DNA of 64,000 nt from Homarus americanus (lineage: Eukaryota > Arthropoda > Malacostraca > Decapoda > Nephropidae), in assembly GCF_018991925.1 (NCBI RefSeq), contig NW_024725520.1, forward strand, positions 62,001-126,000. The letters run 5' to 3'. A program made the translations under genes and the position numbers. The notes under the pieces are model-generated. The model was not told the origin of the DNA and did not search any database. It saw only the letters and a list, made by a program, of their open reading frames with translations. Of this stretch, positions 49,820 to 62,059 are shown one piece after another; positions within the stretch are counted from its first letter, which is position 1, and the number at the start of each line of letters is the position of its first letter.

Positions 49820-51350
49820 GTAAGAAAAGTAAGAATATATTCACAACATTTAGTCCTGTTAACAATACAAGAGACCAACGTTGACAATCTAACGACTTCT
49901 TTTGTCAAAATTTCCGTCATGGGAGGAATTTTTTTTATTATTATTTACGAGAATTATGAAGTTTGAAAAAAAAAACACAGGTTTCATAATTCCGAGAAGA
50001 AACAGAAAATACAATATCCAAATGTTTAAAAGAAATAAATTAATAAAAAGGAAATGATTTAATTTACGTGAACAACCGGGGTCATAATGTCAGCTGGGCG
50101 AGATATACAAAGAGTTGTTCTTAGTATACATGTCTTTGTTGACAGACTTACACTCTTGTTGACGATATTTTATTTGTGCCTCACACTTAATCCCTGAAAA
50201 AAACTTGTACTGCGTATATCACTGGAGACGTGAGGTGCCTGACTACTACTAACTAGCTACACCTTGTTTGAGGCAACTGTCTTTAATACTCCTTATACCA
50301 TAGACAAATAGCGTCTGTAGAACTTAGCATTTTAAACTATATTCTACGTGTTTAGTCTTGGGCCACATACTAAAATGCTTTACGAGATGCAGGTTCAGAT
50401 TATAGCCAACAAATGAGCAGCAATTTGTCCCTTAAGTGAAAGGAATATACAGCACATGTGTTTTAATATAGAGATAAATTATTCAAGTGTTCCTACATAC
50501 AGATAATATTTACACTCATAGTTTTATCTAATAATATTTCCATGTTGATTGACCAGTATTATTTCCGGTGTCTCCATACAGTGGGGTTATTCGTTCACAC
50601 ACACGTAATCATCTTTGTTCTCTTTGTCTGACCACCACACGTGCTTCCCACCACACTACCACATGTGCCCCTTATTTTCAACCCAAAGACACATCTCTGT
50701 ACATCTTTATTTAACATATGAGAAGATGCAGCCCTTTGTGTACTGGTTGTCATAAATAAACATGTGCGGTTGGGTGATTCCATGTACATGTGGGTGTGAT
50801 TGCGTGTGCATATATGTCTGTGTGTGACTGCATTGTTGGGAACGTACCGACACAAAGCACTGCACCCCCCCCCCCCAGTTATCCACCTGTACACGTCAAC
50901 ATCATCTCTGTGGTTCAAGTGTTTCACGAGTGTGTGAGGTGTACACTGGTCACTTCTGTTTACCTCTTCCTCACTTCCCCTTGTATCTCCTCAACACAAC
51001 ACGTACACCTCCTCACCAGAGCTTCCCCACCCCTCCTGTCTTACACTTACGAATCATATTTTCTGTCACTTACCTGTTAAACACACCCTACACACTCACA
51101 CACATCCCATGCAAAATCTTCGTACTCATCACACGTTCTTTTACACACATTCCTGAATCTAAGTACCTGGGAGCAGAAGGTTGCCACATCCTTCTCCATC
51201 ATAAGACCCCAACACCCAGTAACTAAAGGTAAAATCCCGTCGTCAACAACAAACACAAAGTTGGACGCAACACTCACCACAGAACACACAACACAACAGA
51301 ACACAAACAAGTATGTAACACGTTATAATATAATGAGGATCATAGGTACT
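49820..51350. other. Probable intron of the ADAM/ADAMTS gene
   Basis: AT-rich DNA immediately 3' (minus strand) of the gtgagt donor. A C10 run lies at about 50867-50877. No further exon was recognised. Confidence 0.4.
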
Positions 51351-51353
51351 CAC

Positions 51354-51658
51354 CAGTCCTGTGCAGACGTTGATAGCCACGGCTGAATCGTTGGCACCAA
51401 GGAGGACGCCCGTGTGGAAGCAGCGGGCATGGAGTGTGGGCGGGGTCACCCTGGCCTCGTAGGCGGATTCTTGTCGCATCAGCATAGATGGCGCCAGGAA
51501 CCCAGCGTCCTCCCACACCCTCACCGCCCACTCCCTATCCAACGCCTCCCACCTGTACACCCGCCCGCCGTTACGCCCACTACTGTCCTGGGCAGGCGTG
51601 TAGGCAGTGGGTTCAGCCCTCACCCACACCCGCTCCACACCTTCGCCCGACGTCCACG
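51354..51658 (-). CDS. Internal exon, ADAM/ADAMTS-type metalloprotease prodomain
   Basis: This 305-bp internal exon encodes about 101 residues resembling the reprolysin-family propeptide (Pep_M12B_propep), which in this family keeps a secreted or membrane zinc metalloprotease latent. Seen: a pyrimidine-rich acceptor (ttttgtctcttgcag) ends just before 51658 and a consensus donor (CTG then gtgagtacc) follows 51354. The frame is open and strongly G/C-ending at third positions. It starts with two bases of a split codon (phase 1 junction) and ends on a complete codon. The diagnostic part is C-terminal: a hydrophobic stretch ending FLAP, then RCFHTGVLLG, then SAVAINVCTGL, matching the family pattern 'CFy.G.v.G...S.valstC.GL'. 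Missing: signal peptide, furin site, HExxHxxGxxH catalytic motif and any thrombospondin repeat, which must lie in other exons, probably outside the window. ADAMTS and ADAM cannot be separated from this exon; I lean to ADAMTS-like. The upstream in-frame TTG run that mimics a signal peptide is the acceptor tract read through. Confidence 0.68.
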
Positions 51659-51659
51659 C

Positions 51660-52440
51660 TGCAAGAGACAAAAGTAGTGAACAATTTATAAGTGAACACC
51701 ACAAGAGGTGAGGTGATGAGAAAAGAACAATAAATATCTAGACAAGAAAACAGAAAATATAACACGGAAAGATTTCAATAGGTGGATGATGAATGGATGC
51801 AAGATGGATGAATAGTTGGAATGATGTGTAGGTATATAAATGGTGATTAAATGCTTGCACGATCAACGTAGAGATAACTGAATGATGGATGGATCGATGG
51901 ATGACTTATACAATAATGAATACATAATCAACTGACGATACACGTCGCCTGAGCTGATGAACCACAGACGAATCATCGACCTCATATTGTTCCCGACTGT
52001 TGTCCAAGCACAGTCACCTGCACTTATACCTAATACAATGACTGGCGTGCTTTGTGAGGTGTGGCAACTCTGTATAATCCTTATCTTAGTCTGGCTACTA
52101 TTGTCAGGTTCCTTAGGCAGTTTTAACACGATGTAAAGAAACACAGAATTGCCACAAGCGAGAGTACATAGCCACGACAGGAACACCAAAAAACACTAAC
52201 CAGCTGGTGAATTCTCAAGTCACCACCGAATAAAAACCCTTCCCAGGAAACCTCTCTTTATTTGACCACTGATGATAAATACAGACATATGTAAATTAAA
52301 AAACCAAACTACATAATACCACACATTACTAAACTGCCTTGGTGCTAGTTAATAATAATTGATGTGCCCTCAACTCACCGCTAACTACACCATACCTTAA
52401 CAACGCAATTGTTCTGACACACGAGGAAGGGGGATGGGAG
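51660..52440. other. Probable intron upstream of the ADAM/ADAMTS exon
   Basis: Contains GGAT/GATGA repeats at 51781-51903. A minus-strand frame at 51863-52189 looks signal-peptide-like but begins with TTG and has no ATG before its hydrophobic stretch, so I do not call it the first exon. Confidence 0.4.
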
Positions 52441-52620
52441 GAAAAGAAGAAAGGAGTAGTATGAAGGAAGAATAGTGATAAGAATAGAGGAAGAGGAGAA
52501 AGACTATGAAGGAGTAGTGGTAGTAAGAGGAGAGAGGAGGAGGAGGATAAAGGAGGGAAGAGTGGCAATAGTAAGAGAGGGGGGGGGAGGAGGAGGATGG
52601 GGTAATATTATTAGTATGAA
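52440..52620. repeat. Purine-rich GGA/GAA tract
   Basis: Imperfect purine repeats with a G9 run near 52580. Confidence 0.8.
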
Positions 52621-52724
52621 AAGAAAAAAATTAATAAAGAAAAGAAGTGAAAGTTGTACTAAACGAAGACATAAGAGGTAAGTAAGAACAGTGAACAGAC
52701 GAACAAGAAGTTTTCACAAGACGA

Positions 52725-52955
52725 GAATCACCACCACCACCACCACCCTACCACACAGTCAGCAACAGCACCATCACCACCACACAGCTATCACCATCCA
52801 ACCATCACCACACACTCATATCAACCATCACTCATAGCCATCACCACCCAATCATCATCGTTACCTCAACTACCACCATTACCCAAATACAACCACATCA
52901 ATACCCTCAACTACCACCTTTACCCAAATACAACCACATCAATACCCTCAGCCAC
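52725..52955. repeat. CAC/ATCACC-rich block with a 39-bp duplication
   Basis: A (CAC)n start is followed by degenerate units. A 39-bp segment beginning acccaaatacaaccacatca is repeated once (about 52881 and 52922). Confidence 0.85.
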
Positions 52956-53169
52956 CAGCAAAACAATGCCTTACTCTCATACACGTCAGCTATGCCCTGT
53001 GCCCTAATTTTCTGAACACCCCGCTGCATTCTGTGTGAGGATTGACCCTTGACCTCTTCATATAGTCCTTACCAAAACACAACATGCCGGTGACCCTAGA
53101 CGACCCTCTGACCTCCCACGACCTGACATGCGCTCTTATCTTTGGTGCTACACTTTTTTGTTGTTGACC

Positions 53170-53425
53170 CCATTAGTATGATGACTTGAGCCCTACAATA
53201 TGATGACTTGAGCCCTACAATATGATGTCTTGAGCCCTCAGTACGATGACTTAACCCTCAGTACGATGACTTTACCCCTCCAGTACCATGACTTAACCCT
53301 CAAGTACGATGACTTTATCCCTCCAGTACCATGACTTAACCCTCAGTACGATGACTTAACCCCTCCAGTACCATGACTTAACCCTCAAGTACGATGAATT
53401 AACCCCATGACTTCAATGACTTAAG
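53170..53425. repeat. 20-26-bp minisatellite
   Basis: About ten units of tacgatgacttaaccctc- and taccatgacttaaccctc-type, alternating in length with insertion of ccctccag, giving an irregular two-unit pattern. Confidence 0.93.
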
Positions 53426-53439
53426 CCCTTGAATACACA

Positions 53440-54280
53440 CTGCCATCATACTCAAGGAGGAGGTTAAAGACCTCCCTACCCCTTTAAAAGCCTGACACAC
53501 TTTCCACCCACTCTCCCTCATTGTCAGGTTCTGTCCTCTTAGTGTTTCCATGTGTCCTTCCTGTTGTAATGTTAACTTAGGAGAATTAGTTACTATAAGC
53601 AGTGGCCCTAAGAGTATACTGGTGGTAGAAATATATTAACTCTAGATTATTATTTTTTTTTTTACAGGAAAATATTGGAACATCACCGCACCCTCACAGC
53701 CCTCACAGTCAGGTGGTGTTTGAGCCGCGTTTTTTTTTTTCATTTCCACTTTTAATGTTTGTAGACGATAAATTTGATGATAAATTTAAGAAGAATTTTT
53801 CAAGTGTCTAATTTTTTCCCCCCATTCAAACACCGAAATCGTGGTTTTTCGTTATATTTCGTTATGTTTAAAATTCAAAACGAATATATCGGTAGTCAAA
53901 ATAAATCACAATTACCTTAAATTTATTCTGCGTCATTCATTATAATAATTCTCCAGCAAGTAAGAACAACCAACAATTGTTGATTACAAAATAATTCAAT
54001 AATTATAATTTACATAAAACAATCTTCAGTTACCTACAATACACACCTTCTCTTTGGACAATTATTGACTATCGAGTTATTACTTGTAAGAGGAAGGACT
54101 TACACCACTTAAGTCAGAACTGAAAAACGCGACCACCATTGAAGAAAACTCGGACCTGAGGTTAGGTTAGGTTAGGTTTTTACTACATCACTACATAGAC
54201 CGCTGTAGCATGCAAAAACACTTGATGTTTACTTGAACCACTGGTGTTTATTATGAGGTACACAAGTATCAATGAAAGTC
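53440..54280. other. No gene seen; short TTAGG run
   Basis: AT-rich DNA with poly-T runs. Three or four TTAGG pentamers lie at 54160-54178. Confidence 0.6.
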
Positions 54281-54282
54281 CA

Positions 54283-54790
54283 ACTAGGAGGAGGAGGGCG
54301 AGGTGCAAGGAGGAGGAGGGCGAGGTGCAAGGAGGAGGAGGGCGAGGTGCAAGGAGGAGGAGGGCGAGGTACAAGGAGGAGGAGGGCGAGGCACAAGGAG
54401 GAGGAGGGCGAGGTGCAAGGAGGAGGAGGGTGAGGTGCAAGGAGGAGGAGGGTGAGGCAAGGAGGAGGAGGGCGAGGTGCATGAGGAGGAGGAGGGCGAG
54501 GTGCAAGGAGGAGGAGGGCGAGGTGCAGGGAGGAGGAGGGCGAGGTACAAGAAGGAGAAGGGTGAGGTGCAAGAAGGAGGAGGGCGAGGTGCAAGGGGAG
54601 GAGGAGGGCGAGGTGCAAAGGAGGAGGAGGGCGAGGTGCAGAGGGAGGAGGGCGAGGTGCAAGGAGGAGGAGGGCGAGGTACAAGAAGGAGGGTGAGGTG
54701 CAAGAAGGAGGAGGGCGAGGTGCAAGGAGGAGGAGGGCGAGGTGCAAAGAGAGGAGGGCGAGGTGCAAGAAGGAGGAAGGGCGAAGGAGG
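54283..54790. repeat. 22-bp G-rich minisatellite
   Basis: About 23 units of gaggaggagggcgaggtgca. The plus strand is G/A-rich. Because 22 is not a multiple of three, all frames cycle through the unit, giving the 294-codon Leu/Pro/Ser frame on the minus strand, which is not a gene. Confidence 0.96.
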
Positions 54791-54799
54791 ATGGTGGGT

Positions 54800-54935
54800 G
54801 AGAGAGGAGGTGGGGAAAGAGGGAGGAGGGGATTCGTGGGAGGCGGAGGAGGAAAAGGACGAGGGTAGAGGAGGACGAGGGTGGAGGAGGAGGACGAGGG
54901 TGGAGGAGGAGGACGAGGAGGAGGAGGAGGCGAGT
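54800..54935. repeat. GGA/GGACGAGG purine repeat
   Basis: Continuation of purine-rich units after the 22-bp array, built on gaggaggacgagggtgga. Confidence 0.88.
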
Positions 54936-54984
54936 GTGGGTGTTATTGGGGTCAGTTACACATCCCAGTGTCTCGATCATACCC

Positions 54985-55640
54985 GTGACCACCACCACTG
55001 CCTCTACCACCACCCTGACAACTGCCTCTACCACCACCACCACTGACAACTGCCTCTGCCCTGACAACTGCCTCTACCACCACCACCACCACTGACAACT
55101 GCCTCTACCACCACCACTGCCTGACAACTGCCACCACCATCACTGCCCTGACAACTGCCTCTACCACCACCACCACCACCACTGACAACTGCCTCTACCA
55201 CCACCATCACTGCCCTGACAACTGCCTCTACCACCACCACCACCACCCTGACAACTGCCTCTACCACCACCACCACTGCCCTGACAACTGCCTCTACCAC
55301 CACCACCACTGCCCTGACAACCACCACCACCACCACTGCCCTACAACCTACCTCCTACCACCACCACCACCACTGCCTGACAACTGCCTCCACCACCACC
55401 ACCACCACTGCCCTGACAACTACCACCACCACCACCCTGACAACTGCCTCTACCACCACCACCACTGCCCTGACCTGCCTTTCTACCACCACCACCACCC
55501 TGACAACTGCCTCTACCACCACCATACCACCACCATCACTGCCCTGGACAACTGCCTCTACCCACCACCACCACCACCACACTGCCCCAACAACTGCCTC
55601 TACCACTACCACTGCCCTGACACTCCACCCACACACACCC
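54985..55640. repeat. About 33-bp CCACCA minisatellite
   Basis: About 18 units of tgacaactgcctctaccacc followed by a variable (CAC)n and actgccc. Length varies by whole CAC triplets. Minus-strand Val/Glu/Ala frames are artefacts. Confidence 0.96.
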
Positions 55641-55984
55641 ACACACACACACACACAGTATCTGCTCACGCCTGAAATAAATATATGAAGAATAGTAGCT
55701 TATATAATGAGGGAGCAGGATGAGGGTAAGGATAAGGAAGCAGAATGGGGTACAGGAGAATAGGCAGGGTTGGGTGTAAAATTCCTCACACTTACAATAA
55801 CTGTGCAGTGTAAGGTAGAGTATGAGGGAGGGCCACCGTGGGTGTGTGTACTGCCTCACTCTACAATGGCCCTGGCACAAGGGGGGGGGGAGTGCCATGT
55901 TTACCGAGAGTAAGGGAGGTGCACTGAACATATAAACATTTACTACGTAGAAATTTCACCTTCTTCAACTCTGCTGTGGAAGTA

Positions 55985-56355
55985 GTTAGTGGGGAGGGGG
56001 GGGAGGGGGTGGGGTTAGTAGAGGAGGGGTGGGGAGTTAGGTAGAAAAGGGGTTAGTGGAGGGGTGAGGGTTAGTGGGTTAGAAAAGGGGGGTGGGGTTA
56101 GTAGAAAGGGGTGGGGTTAGTGGAGACAGGGTGGGGTTAGTAGAGAGGGAGGGTAAGTAGAGAGGAGGAGAGTTAGTGGAGAGGGAGTGGGGTGGGGGGT
56201 AGAGGGAGGGGTAAGTAGAGAGGGGTGGGGTGGGGTAAGTAGAGAGGGGTGGGGAGGGGTAAGTAGAGAGGGGTGGGGTAAGTAGAGAGGGGTGGGGTAA
56301 GTAGAGAGGGGTGGGGTTAGTGGAGAAGGGGTGGGGTGGGGTTAGTGGAGAGGGA
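55985..56355. repeat. G-rich 19-bp minisatellite
   Basis: Units of ggggtggggtaagtagaga and ggggtggggttagtggaga. The middle part (56215-56310) is nearly regular. The plus strand is dense in GGGG runs. Confidence 0.95.
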
Positions 56356-56551
56356 GTGGGGATAGTAGTGGTGGTGGTGTTTCTGGTGGTGATCATACGG
56401 GATAAGGCGTGTCAGGTGGTAGAGAGAGAGAGGGAGGCAAGAGATGGAGTGGTGGAGAAAAAGAGGAAACAAGAATATCTCAGAAACATTTTAATTCATA
56501 ATAAATTCTAATACGTAAATTCCATAATAAAACCATAAGACATAGTTATTA

Positions 56552-56588
56552 CCCCTTCCTTCCTTCCTTCCTTCCTTCCTTCCTTCCC
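56552..56588. repeat. (TTCC)n microsatellite
   Basis: About nine TTCC units. Confidence 0.95.
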
Positions 56589-56599
56589 TCTCCTTCTTC

Positions 56600-57360
56600 C
56601 CCTCCCTCATTCCCTCCTCGAAAAAGTGACGCTGTTTACACCTAGGCAGCACTCCTATCAAATTTAAGTCTCCATTCGTGTTCATGGCAGGTAAAGTTAA
56701 GGACAATCCAGCCATATTTAACTTAAGGGGTTTTACTCGTGGGGTAAATGTAAATATTGGTTTATATCCCAGTAAGGACGAAAGAGCCGTAACCACGTCA
56801 ACTTAAAGAGATAAACCTAAGACATTTTATCTCAAACGGGGCATTAAAATGATATAAATACAAAGAAATCCACACGAGCAAAACAAACAGGTGTATGAGT
56901 ATCAGTCACGTTGGTGTGTGTGTGTGTTTGGAGTCTCTTCTTTCACTTCACTAATAGAATGAAAAGTCAGGATTTCTTTTCGGGTCTGTCTTGATAGGTG
57001 ACCAAGAATGAATAAGCTATGACTATGCTAAAACTTCCTAATTTGGTGTATTCGTTTTCACTCCATAAAGTCGAAACTGGAGTCAGGTCTGATGGATAAA
57101 CATGAAGCAAGAATATATAGCCCTGGTTGTCTATGTAGATAAATACCAACTACAAGTCAACTCAATAAATGTGCTGATACTAAATCTCAAGTCAGTTTTC
57201 ATTCACATATAAAATTTCTTCCAAGAGCCAGTTTGATCTCATAAATTTCTGGACAAACAAAAGGTCAAACTTAACAATGAAAATCGAGGAGACTTTTAAT
57301 AGTAGAGAGGCAGATCGACAGGTAACACAGATCAGGTGTGCTTAAATTGGAGGTGATACT
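56600..57360. other. No gene seen
   Basis: Unique AT-rich DNA with a short GT run near 56917. Confidence 0.6.
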
Positions 57361-57363
57361 AGT

Positions 57364-57418
<55 letters not shown>
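57364..57418. repeat. (CA)n microsatellite
   Basis: A pure CA run of about 27 units. Confidence 0.97.
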
Positions 57419-57419
<1 letters not shown>

Positions 57420-57424
57420 CAAAA

Positions 57425-59060
57425 ACACCTAACACGCTGACTATTCTGATGCTGAGTATGATTATAATGTAATATAAAGCTCGACCTCAGTTGTTGGTTG
57501 AATGCAAATGAGACGACGTGACAGATTTACAGGAAGCCACCTGAAGTTGACAACTGCCATTCTGATTTATTTGGTGATAAATTTAACCACACCTGTAGGT
57601 AATTTAATCAAGATTCTTCACACACAAAAGGGATTAAATTCCTCAGGTTCAGTGTTCGTCATTTGTCTAAAACACACGGGATACCACGAAGTACTGATGA
57701 TGTAGTGCTAAACTAATATTTCTGATCAAATGTTTAGAATTATGTGAATTTCGCATGATGACTCGCCTATCACCAACACGCAAAATACATTAAAGTTAAA
57801 ATTTGAATCTAATAATAAAAGTAAGTTTGAACGGGACAAGATATAACACGACAAAATATTTAAACTTTTGAAAAACCAACTAAAATCTACATAAAGAAAA
57901 AAATTACTAAATCGTCTCCAGACTGTGAGGCTGTGATGGATGTGAAGCTTAGGGGCGCAACGAAGCCGTCATCTATCATAATACTCCACCATCCATCAAG
58001 GCTTCTGACGACATCAATTACCATCGTTAGCATGGGAAAGGTCCTCTATAAGGCGTAAGTATTGACTTCCATCCCTCTCCTGGCGCCGTGTGTAAGCCTC
58101 GCAACAAAGACGTTCCTCTCGGCGTCCAGCGTGAGTGTTATCCAAGTACGGGAGAAGTGAAGGAGAGGCAGGAGTAAACAAACAAGTCATTCCGAGTGGT
58201 TATAACTATATTAAAATACGCGAATATCAAAATGTTTGTGCATTTAGATGTTTACGGACACTCCCACACTCGACCATCACCCCCTCTTCACTCCCTCTAT
58301 AACTTACCCTCTTACTTAATCGCCCCTTTTATAACCTCAGACCCTTCCTATCCCCCTTCCCTTTCTCTCTTGCGGCAAAAACGTTGCGAAACGAAACTTT
58401 GTTCTAACCTGCAAAAAACAATAACCAATCACCGCTCACAACAGGACCCCCCTAGAATACTAGAATAAACCAATGAACGTTCGTTTCTGTTACCAATACT
58501 TGCCATTAACAGATGGTATGATGTGTATAATACATGTGCAGGAATGCTACACAATATTAAAACATTAATTACTAGGTGGTTTTCCCTTGACATTTGGCAG
58601 GTAAATCTTTTTCTGGCGAAGGGAACTTAAAAAAAAAAAAATCTTAAATGTGGCTCATCATTAGGCTGGGGATCCAGCACTAACCCCTCAACACATTTAA
58701 AGGTCTATTCCAGCCACAGGTCACATATTCCACCTTCAGTTTAAATCGGTAATGATTAAATTTGTACAATGTAATGAAGTGTTTCGGTGACCCAGACATA
58801 ACCATATGTAGAGTGGAAAGAAAACTTGCCCAAGATTCTCCTTAAAGCCGTCTGAGGAGACGGGTCATTGACAGCTCACATGCATCTTATCTAACGTTCA
58901 AGGGTCTTAAGATGCTAATATGTGCATAAAGAATCTCTGAAAGTGACGCATAAATCTCCCGAGAAGTTATTTCAGCGAAAGGCGGTCAGGGGAAAGCAGG
59001 CCGCATTCCTCGTCAAATAATGGAAGGAAAATTTATATTAGTTTAGGGTCCTGGCAGGAT
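57425..59060. other. No gene seen
   Basis: Unique AT-rich DNA. Open frames at 57502-57705 and 58196-58468 have no codon bias or splice context. Confidence 0.55.
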
Positions 59061-59069
59061 TGTGAGGAG

Positions 59070-59545
59070 GGCAGGTTGTCGGGAACAGGTGTGTGAGGAG
59101 GCAGGGTTGTGTGTGGGGGCAGGGGTGTGGGGCAGGGTTGTGTGGAGTGGGTTGTGGGGCAGGGTGTGGGGCAGGGGTTGTGTGGGGCAGGGGTTGTGTG
59201 GGGCAGGGGTTGTGTGGGGCGGGTTGTGTGGGGGGTTGTGTGGGACTTGGGGTTGTGTGGGGGGGCAGGTTGTGTGGGGGCTTGGGGTTGTGTGGAGAAC
59301 GGGGTTGTGTGTGTGAGACAGGGTTGTGTGGGGGCAGGGTTGTAGGGGGGCTGGGTTGTGGGGCAAGTTGTGGGGGCAGGTTTGTGTGCAGGGGCAGGGG
59401 ATGTGAGACTGGGGATGGTTGTGGGGAGGGACCCATGTGTGGGGAGGGTTGTGTGGGGGCTGGGGTTGTGTGGGGGGCTGGGGTTGTGGGGGGGCAGAGT
59501 TGTTTGTGGGGGCAGGGTTTGTGTGGGAGGGGATGGTCCTGCCAG
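59070..59545. repeat. G-rich 15-18-bp minisatellite
   Basis: About 28 variable units of ggggcaggggttgtgtg. The plus strand is G/T-rich with G4-G7 runs throughout. Several frames of 65-198 codons on both strands are repeat artefacts. Confidence 0.95.
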
Positions 59546-59549
59546 GTTT

Positions 59550-61125
59550 ATGTGACATACCAGTGTTAGTTCTGGGGTAAATAAAGGAGGCCTGTTGAAC
59601 CTACAATCAAAAAAAATATATATATCCACCAGGTCCTCACAGCCTCCACGTAAAGGTCAGGAATCTGGTCACTCACAATTTTTTTGTCCGCGACTCCATT
59701 GATCGCACAGGTTTACAATACGCACAGTCTCACAAGCTCACACAAAAACTAAAATATAAATCTCAGGAAAGACAACGAGGAGATAGAACATGCATTCTTG
59801 ACCTAACACCTGTATAGGAACACCAAACCCAAGACAGCCCGGACCTGGGTACAGTGTTAGCCTTAAGTTTATTTATATTATGTGTTCATTCATTGATGCG
59901 GAGGAGCGCCTGACCTACATATACCATCACCACAATTAGCCCCACGCAAAAACTGGTTAGGGCGAAGTGGACCAGTGTACATGCAACCTGGTGGTCCCTT
60001 CTCTACCCTCACTCCTCCCTACCCTGCCCACTTCTCCCCACCCCCCCTACATTTTATACCCTTCTCCTTCCCAACCGCATACACCCTTCCCATATGTTTC
60101 TCTATCTTCTACCCCTTCCCTCTCCTACCCCGTCCAGATCCTACCCTAGATCCTGTACGCTTTACCCCTTACTCTCACACCCTCAGCCACACACTCTCTC
60201 CCCACTCCTATACCCTCCCACCTTGTCCTTACACCATCTTCCGGACCTTTCCCATCCTCCCACACCCTATCATACCCTTCCCTATATCCCTCTCTTTATC
60301 TTCACTTACATCTCTCTATCTCATCTACCCTTACATCTTTTCCATACCCTACCTATCCTTACATATCCCCTTCCCAAGACTACCGCCCCACACCCCTATA
60401 CCCATAAGAGACTGTCTAGCGTCTCACTGAACACACAACAACAACAACAACAACAACAATGAACAGATGGAAACAGTCCCCCCCCTCCCCATACAGTCAA
60501 GTAACACCTGATGCACTACCTACACTAACGCTGGGAGGAACGCAGGTAAGAGTAAACGAAATATTGACGAATATTATACTAATTACAGGTGTTGTAAGAG
60601 TAAGACTGGTGCTAATGGTGCTTGGGTTATATAATGGTACCTGCTCCTCCCACTGGTGTAAATATTCAATATACTGAACAAATCGAATAAAGTGTTCCAA
60701 GGATGTATACATGAAAACAAACATTGATCTATACTGTATATTTTCTTTAATTCAGACATCACACTTTAGTTAGACGATAGTACTGACTGAGCTTGCATAG
60801 GTGTATACGACTAACCTCTCATGCATAGGCAAGTGAAGGTATAAACATATTAGAATCGAAAATGATAACGAAGAGGAACAAGAATACAACTCATAACTTT
60901 GCATTGTTAAAAGGGAGGAGACAGGTGTAAGGGTGAATCACTGAAGTAACGTATCTGTTCAGAGGTATCAGTAACTGGTGAAGTGGATAAACAAATTGGT
61001 CACTCTTAAGAAGTCCTGAGCACAGTTGATCTTGACATAAATCATCGTAAGGCTTCAGCTGGATGGAAGTGCCTCGTATCCGGGTGGCCAGAGACAAACA
61101 AACAAACCCTAGCACACACACACAC
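59550..61125. other. No supported gene
   Basis: Contains a CT/CCCTTA-rich block at 60000-60390 and (CAA)n at 60438-60460. The rest is unique with no coding signal that I trust. Confidence 0.5.
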
Positions 61126-61171
61126 ACTCAAACTACACAAGCTCTCGTACACACACACACACACACACACA
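61105..61171. repeat. (CA)n microsatellites
   Basis: Two CA runs separated by a short unique segment. Confidence 0.93.
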
Positions 61172-61693
61172 CCCATCCATACAGTGATCTCAACCAGCCT
61201 CTACAAGACACACCACCCGCCTTCTTGCCTCCTGTACTGCGTCACTTACACGAGTAACACTGGACCATTGTAGTAACTCCGCCTTGTTCAAGTGAACATG
61301 CCGGTCCCCAGCCCGGATAAAGGAGGAGGGCTACTGCAGTGTAGTTAAAAAATCTGACCATTGTAGTACTTCGTTAATAAGTGTGCTACTAGGTGGGAAA
61401 GTAAGCGAGTATTACTGAACGTCCTTAGAAAAGTACTTATTCATTTGGCCAAGAGAATCACTGTGGATGACGCTGAACGGGATCATTACTTATGTTTGAA
61501 GGTGTCGTTGAGTGAGGCGTCCTAAGTCGAGTGGGTTTTTTTTTTTTTTTGCTGTGTATTTTTTAACACAGACTCGAGCGACGTTTATCCTCTTGTTTCA
61601 GCGTCATTGTGAAGGTCACTGGGCCAAGATGATCACTATGAATGTTTATCTTCTTACATAACACAAATTAACTCTTATGACACTTAAAACAAA

Positions 61694-61696
<3 letters not shown>

Positions 61697-61735
<39 letters not shown>
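61697..61735. repeat. (CA)n microsatellite
   Basis: About 19 CA units. Confidence 0.96.
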
Positions 61736-61736
<1 letters not shown>

Positions 61737-62059
61737 CAGAGATAAAAGTTACGACACTTGTGGGAGACGTGACTCGCACACAACTCACCATAGCACGTGA
61801 ATAAATAAGAGTACAAAGCACTTAACAGACGTGTAGCAGGAGTGACGGAACACAAATACGACAGAAGGAGTAATTCATGTGTGGGAGGAGGTGACAGAGA
61901 ATGTGAAGATGACTGACTGATGGGACAGAAATACGAACATAACATGAGTGATCGGATACAGACCTGACAGAGGACCATAGACCGTCAACATGACCAATTG
62001 TTAGAATACAAACATGACATTTGTAGTGACAGTGTACAAACATTAGAAGTGATAGATTA

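Noticed and set aside
51659..51704. Signal-peptide-like extension upstream of the ADAM/ADAMTS exon
   Set aside because: It starts at TTG rather than ATG and consists of the polypyrimidine acceptor tract read in frame.
51863..52189. Possible first exon with a hydrophobic N terminus upstream of the ADAM/ADAMTS exon
   Set aside because: A phase-compatible gtataagt site exists, but the frame has no ATG before the hydrophobic stretch and no supporting homology.
54183..55067. 294-codon minus-strand open frame
   Set aside because: It is a read-through of the 22-bp minisatellite; the product is a cycling Leu/Ala/Pro/Ser repeat with no start or splice context.
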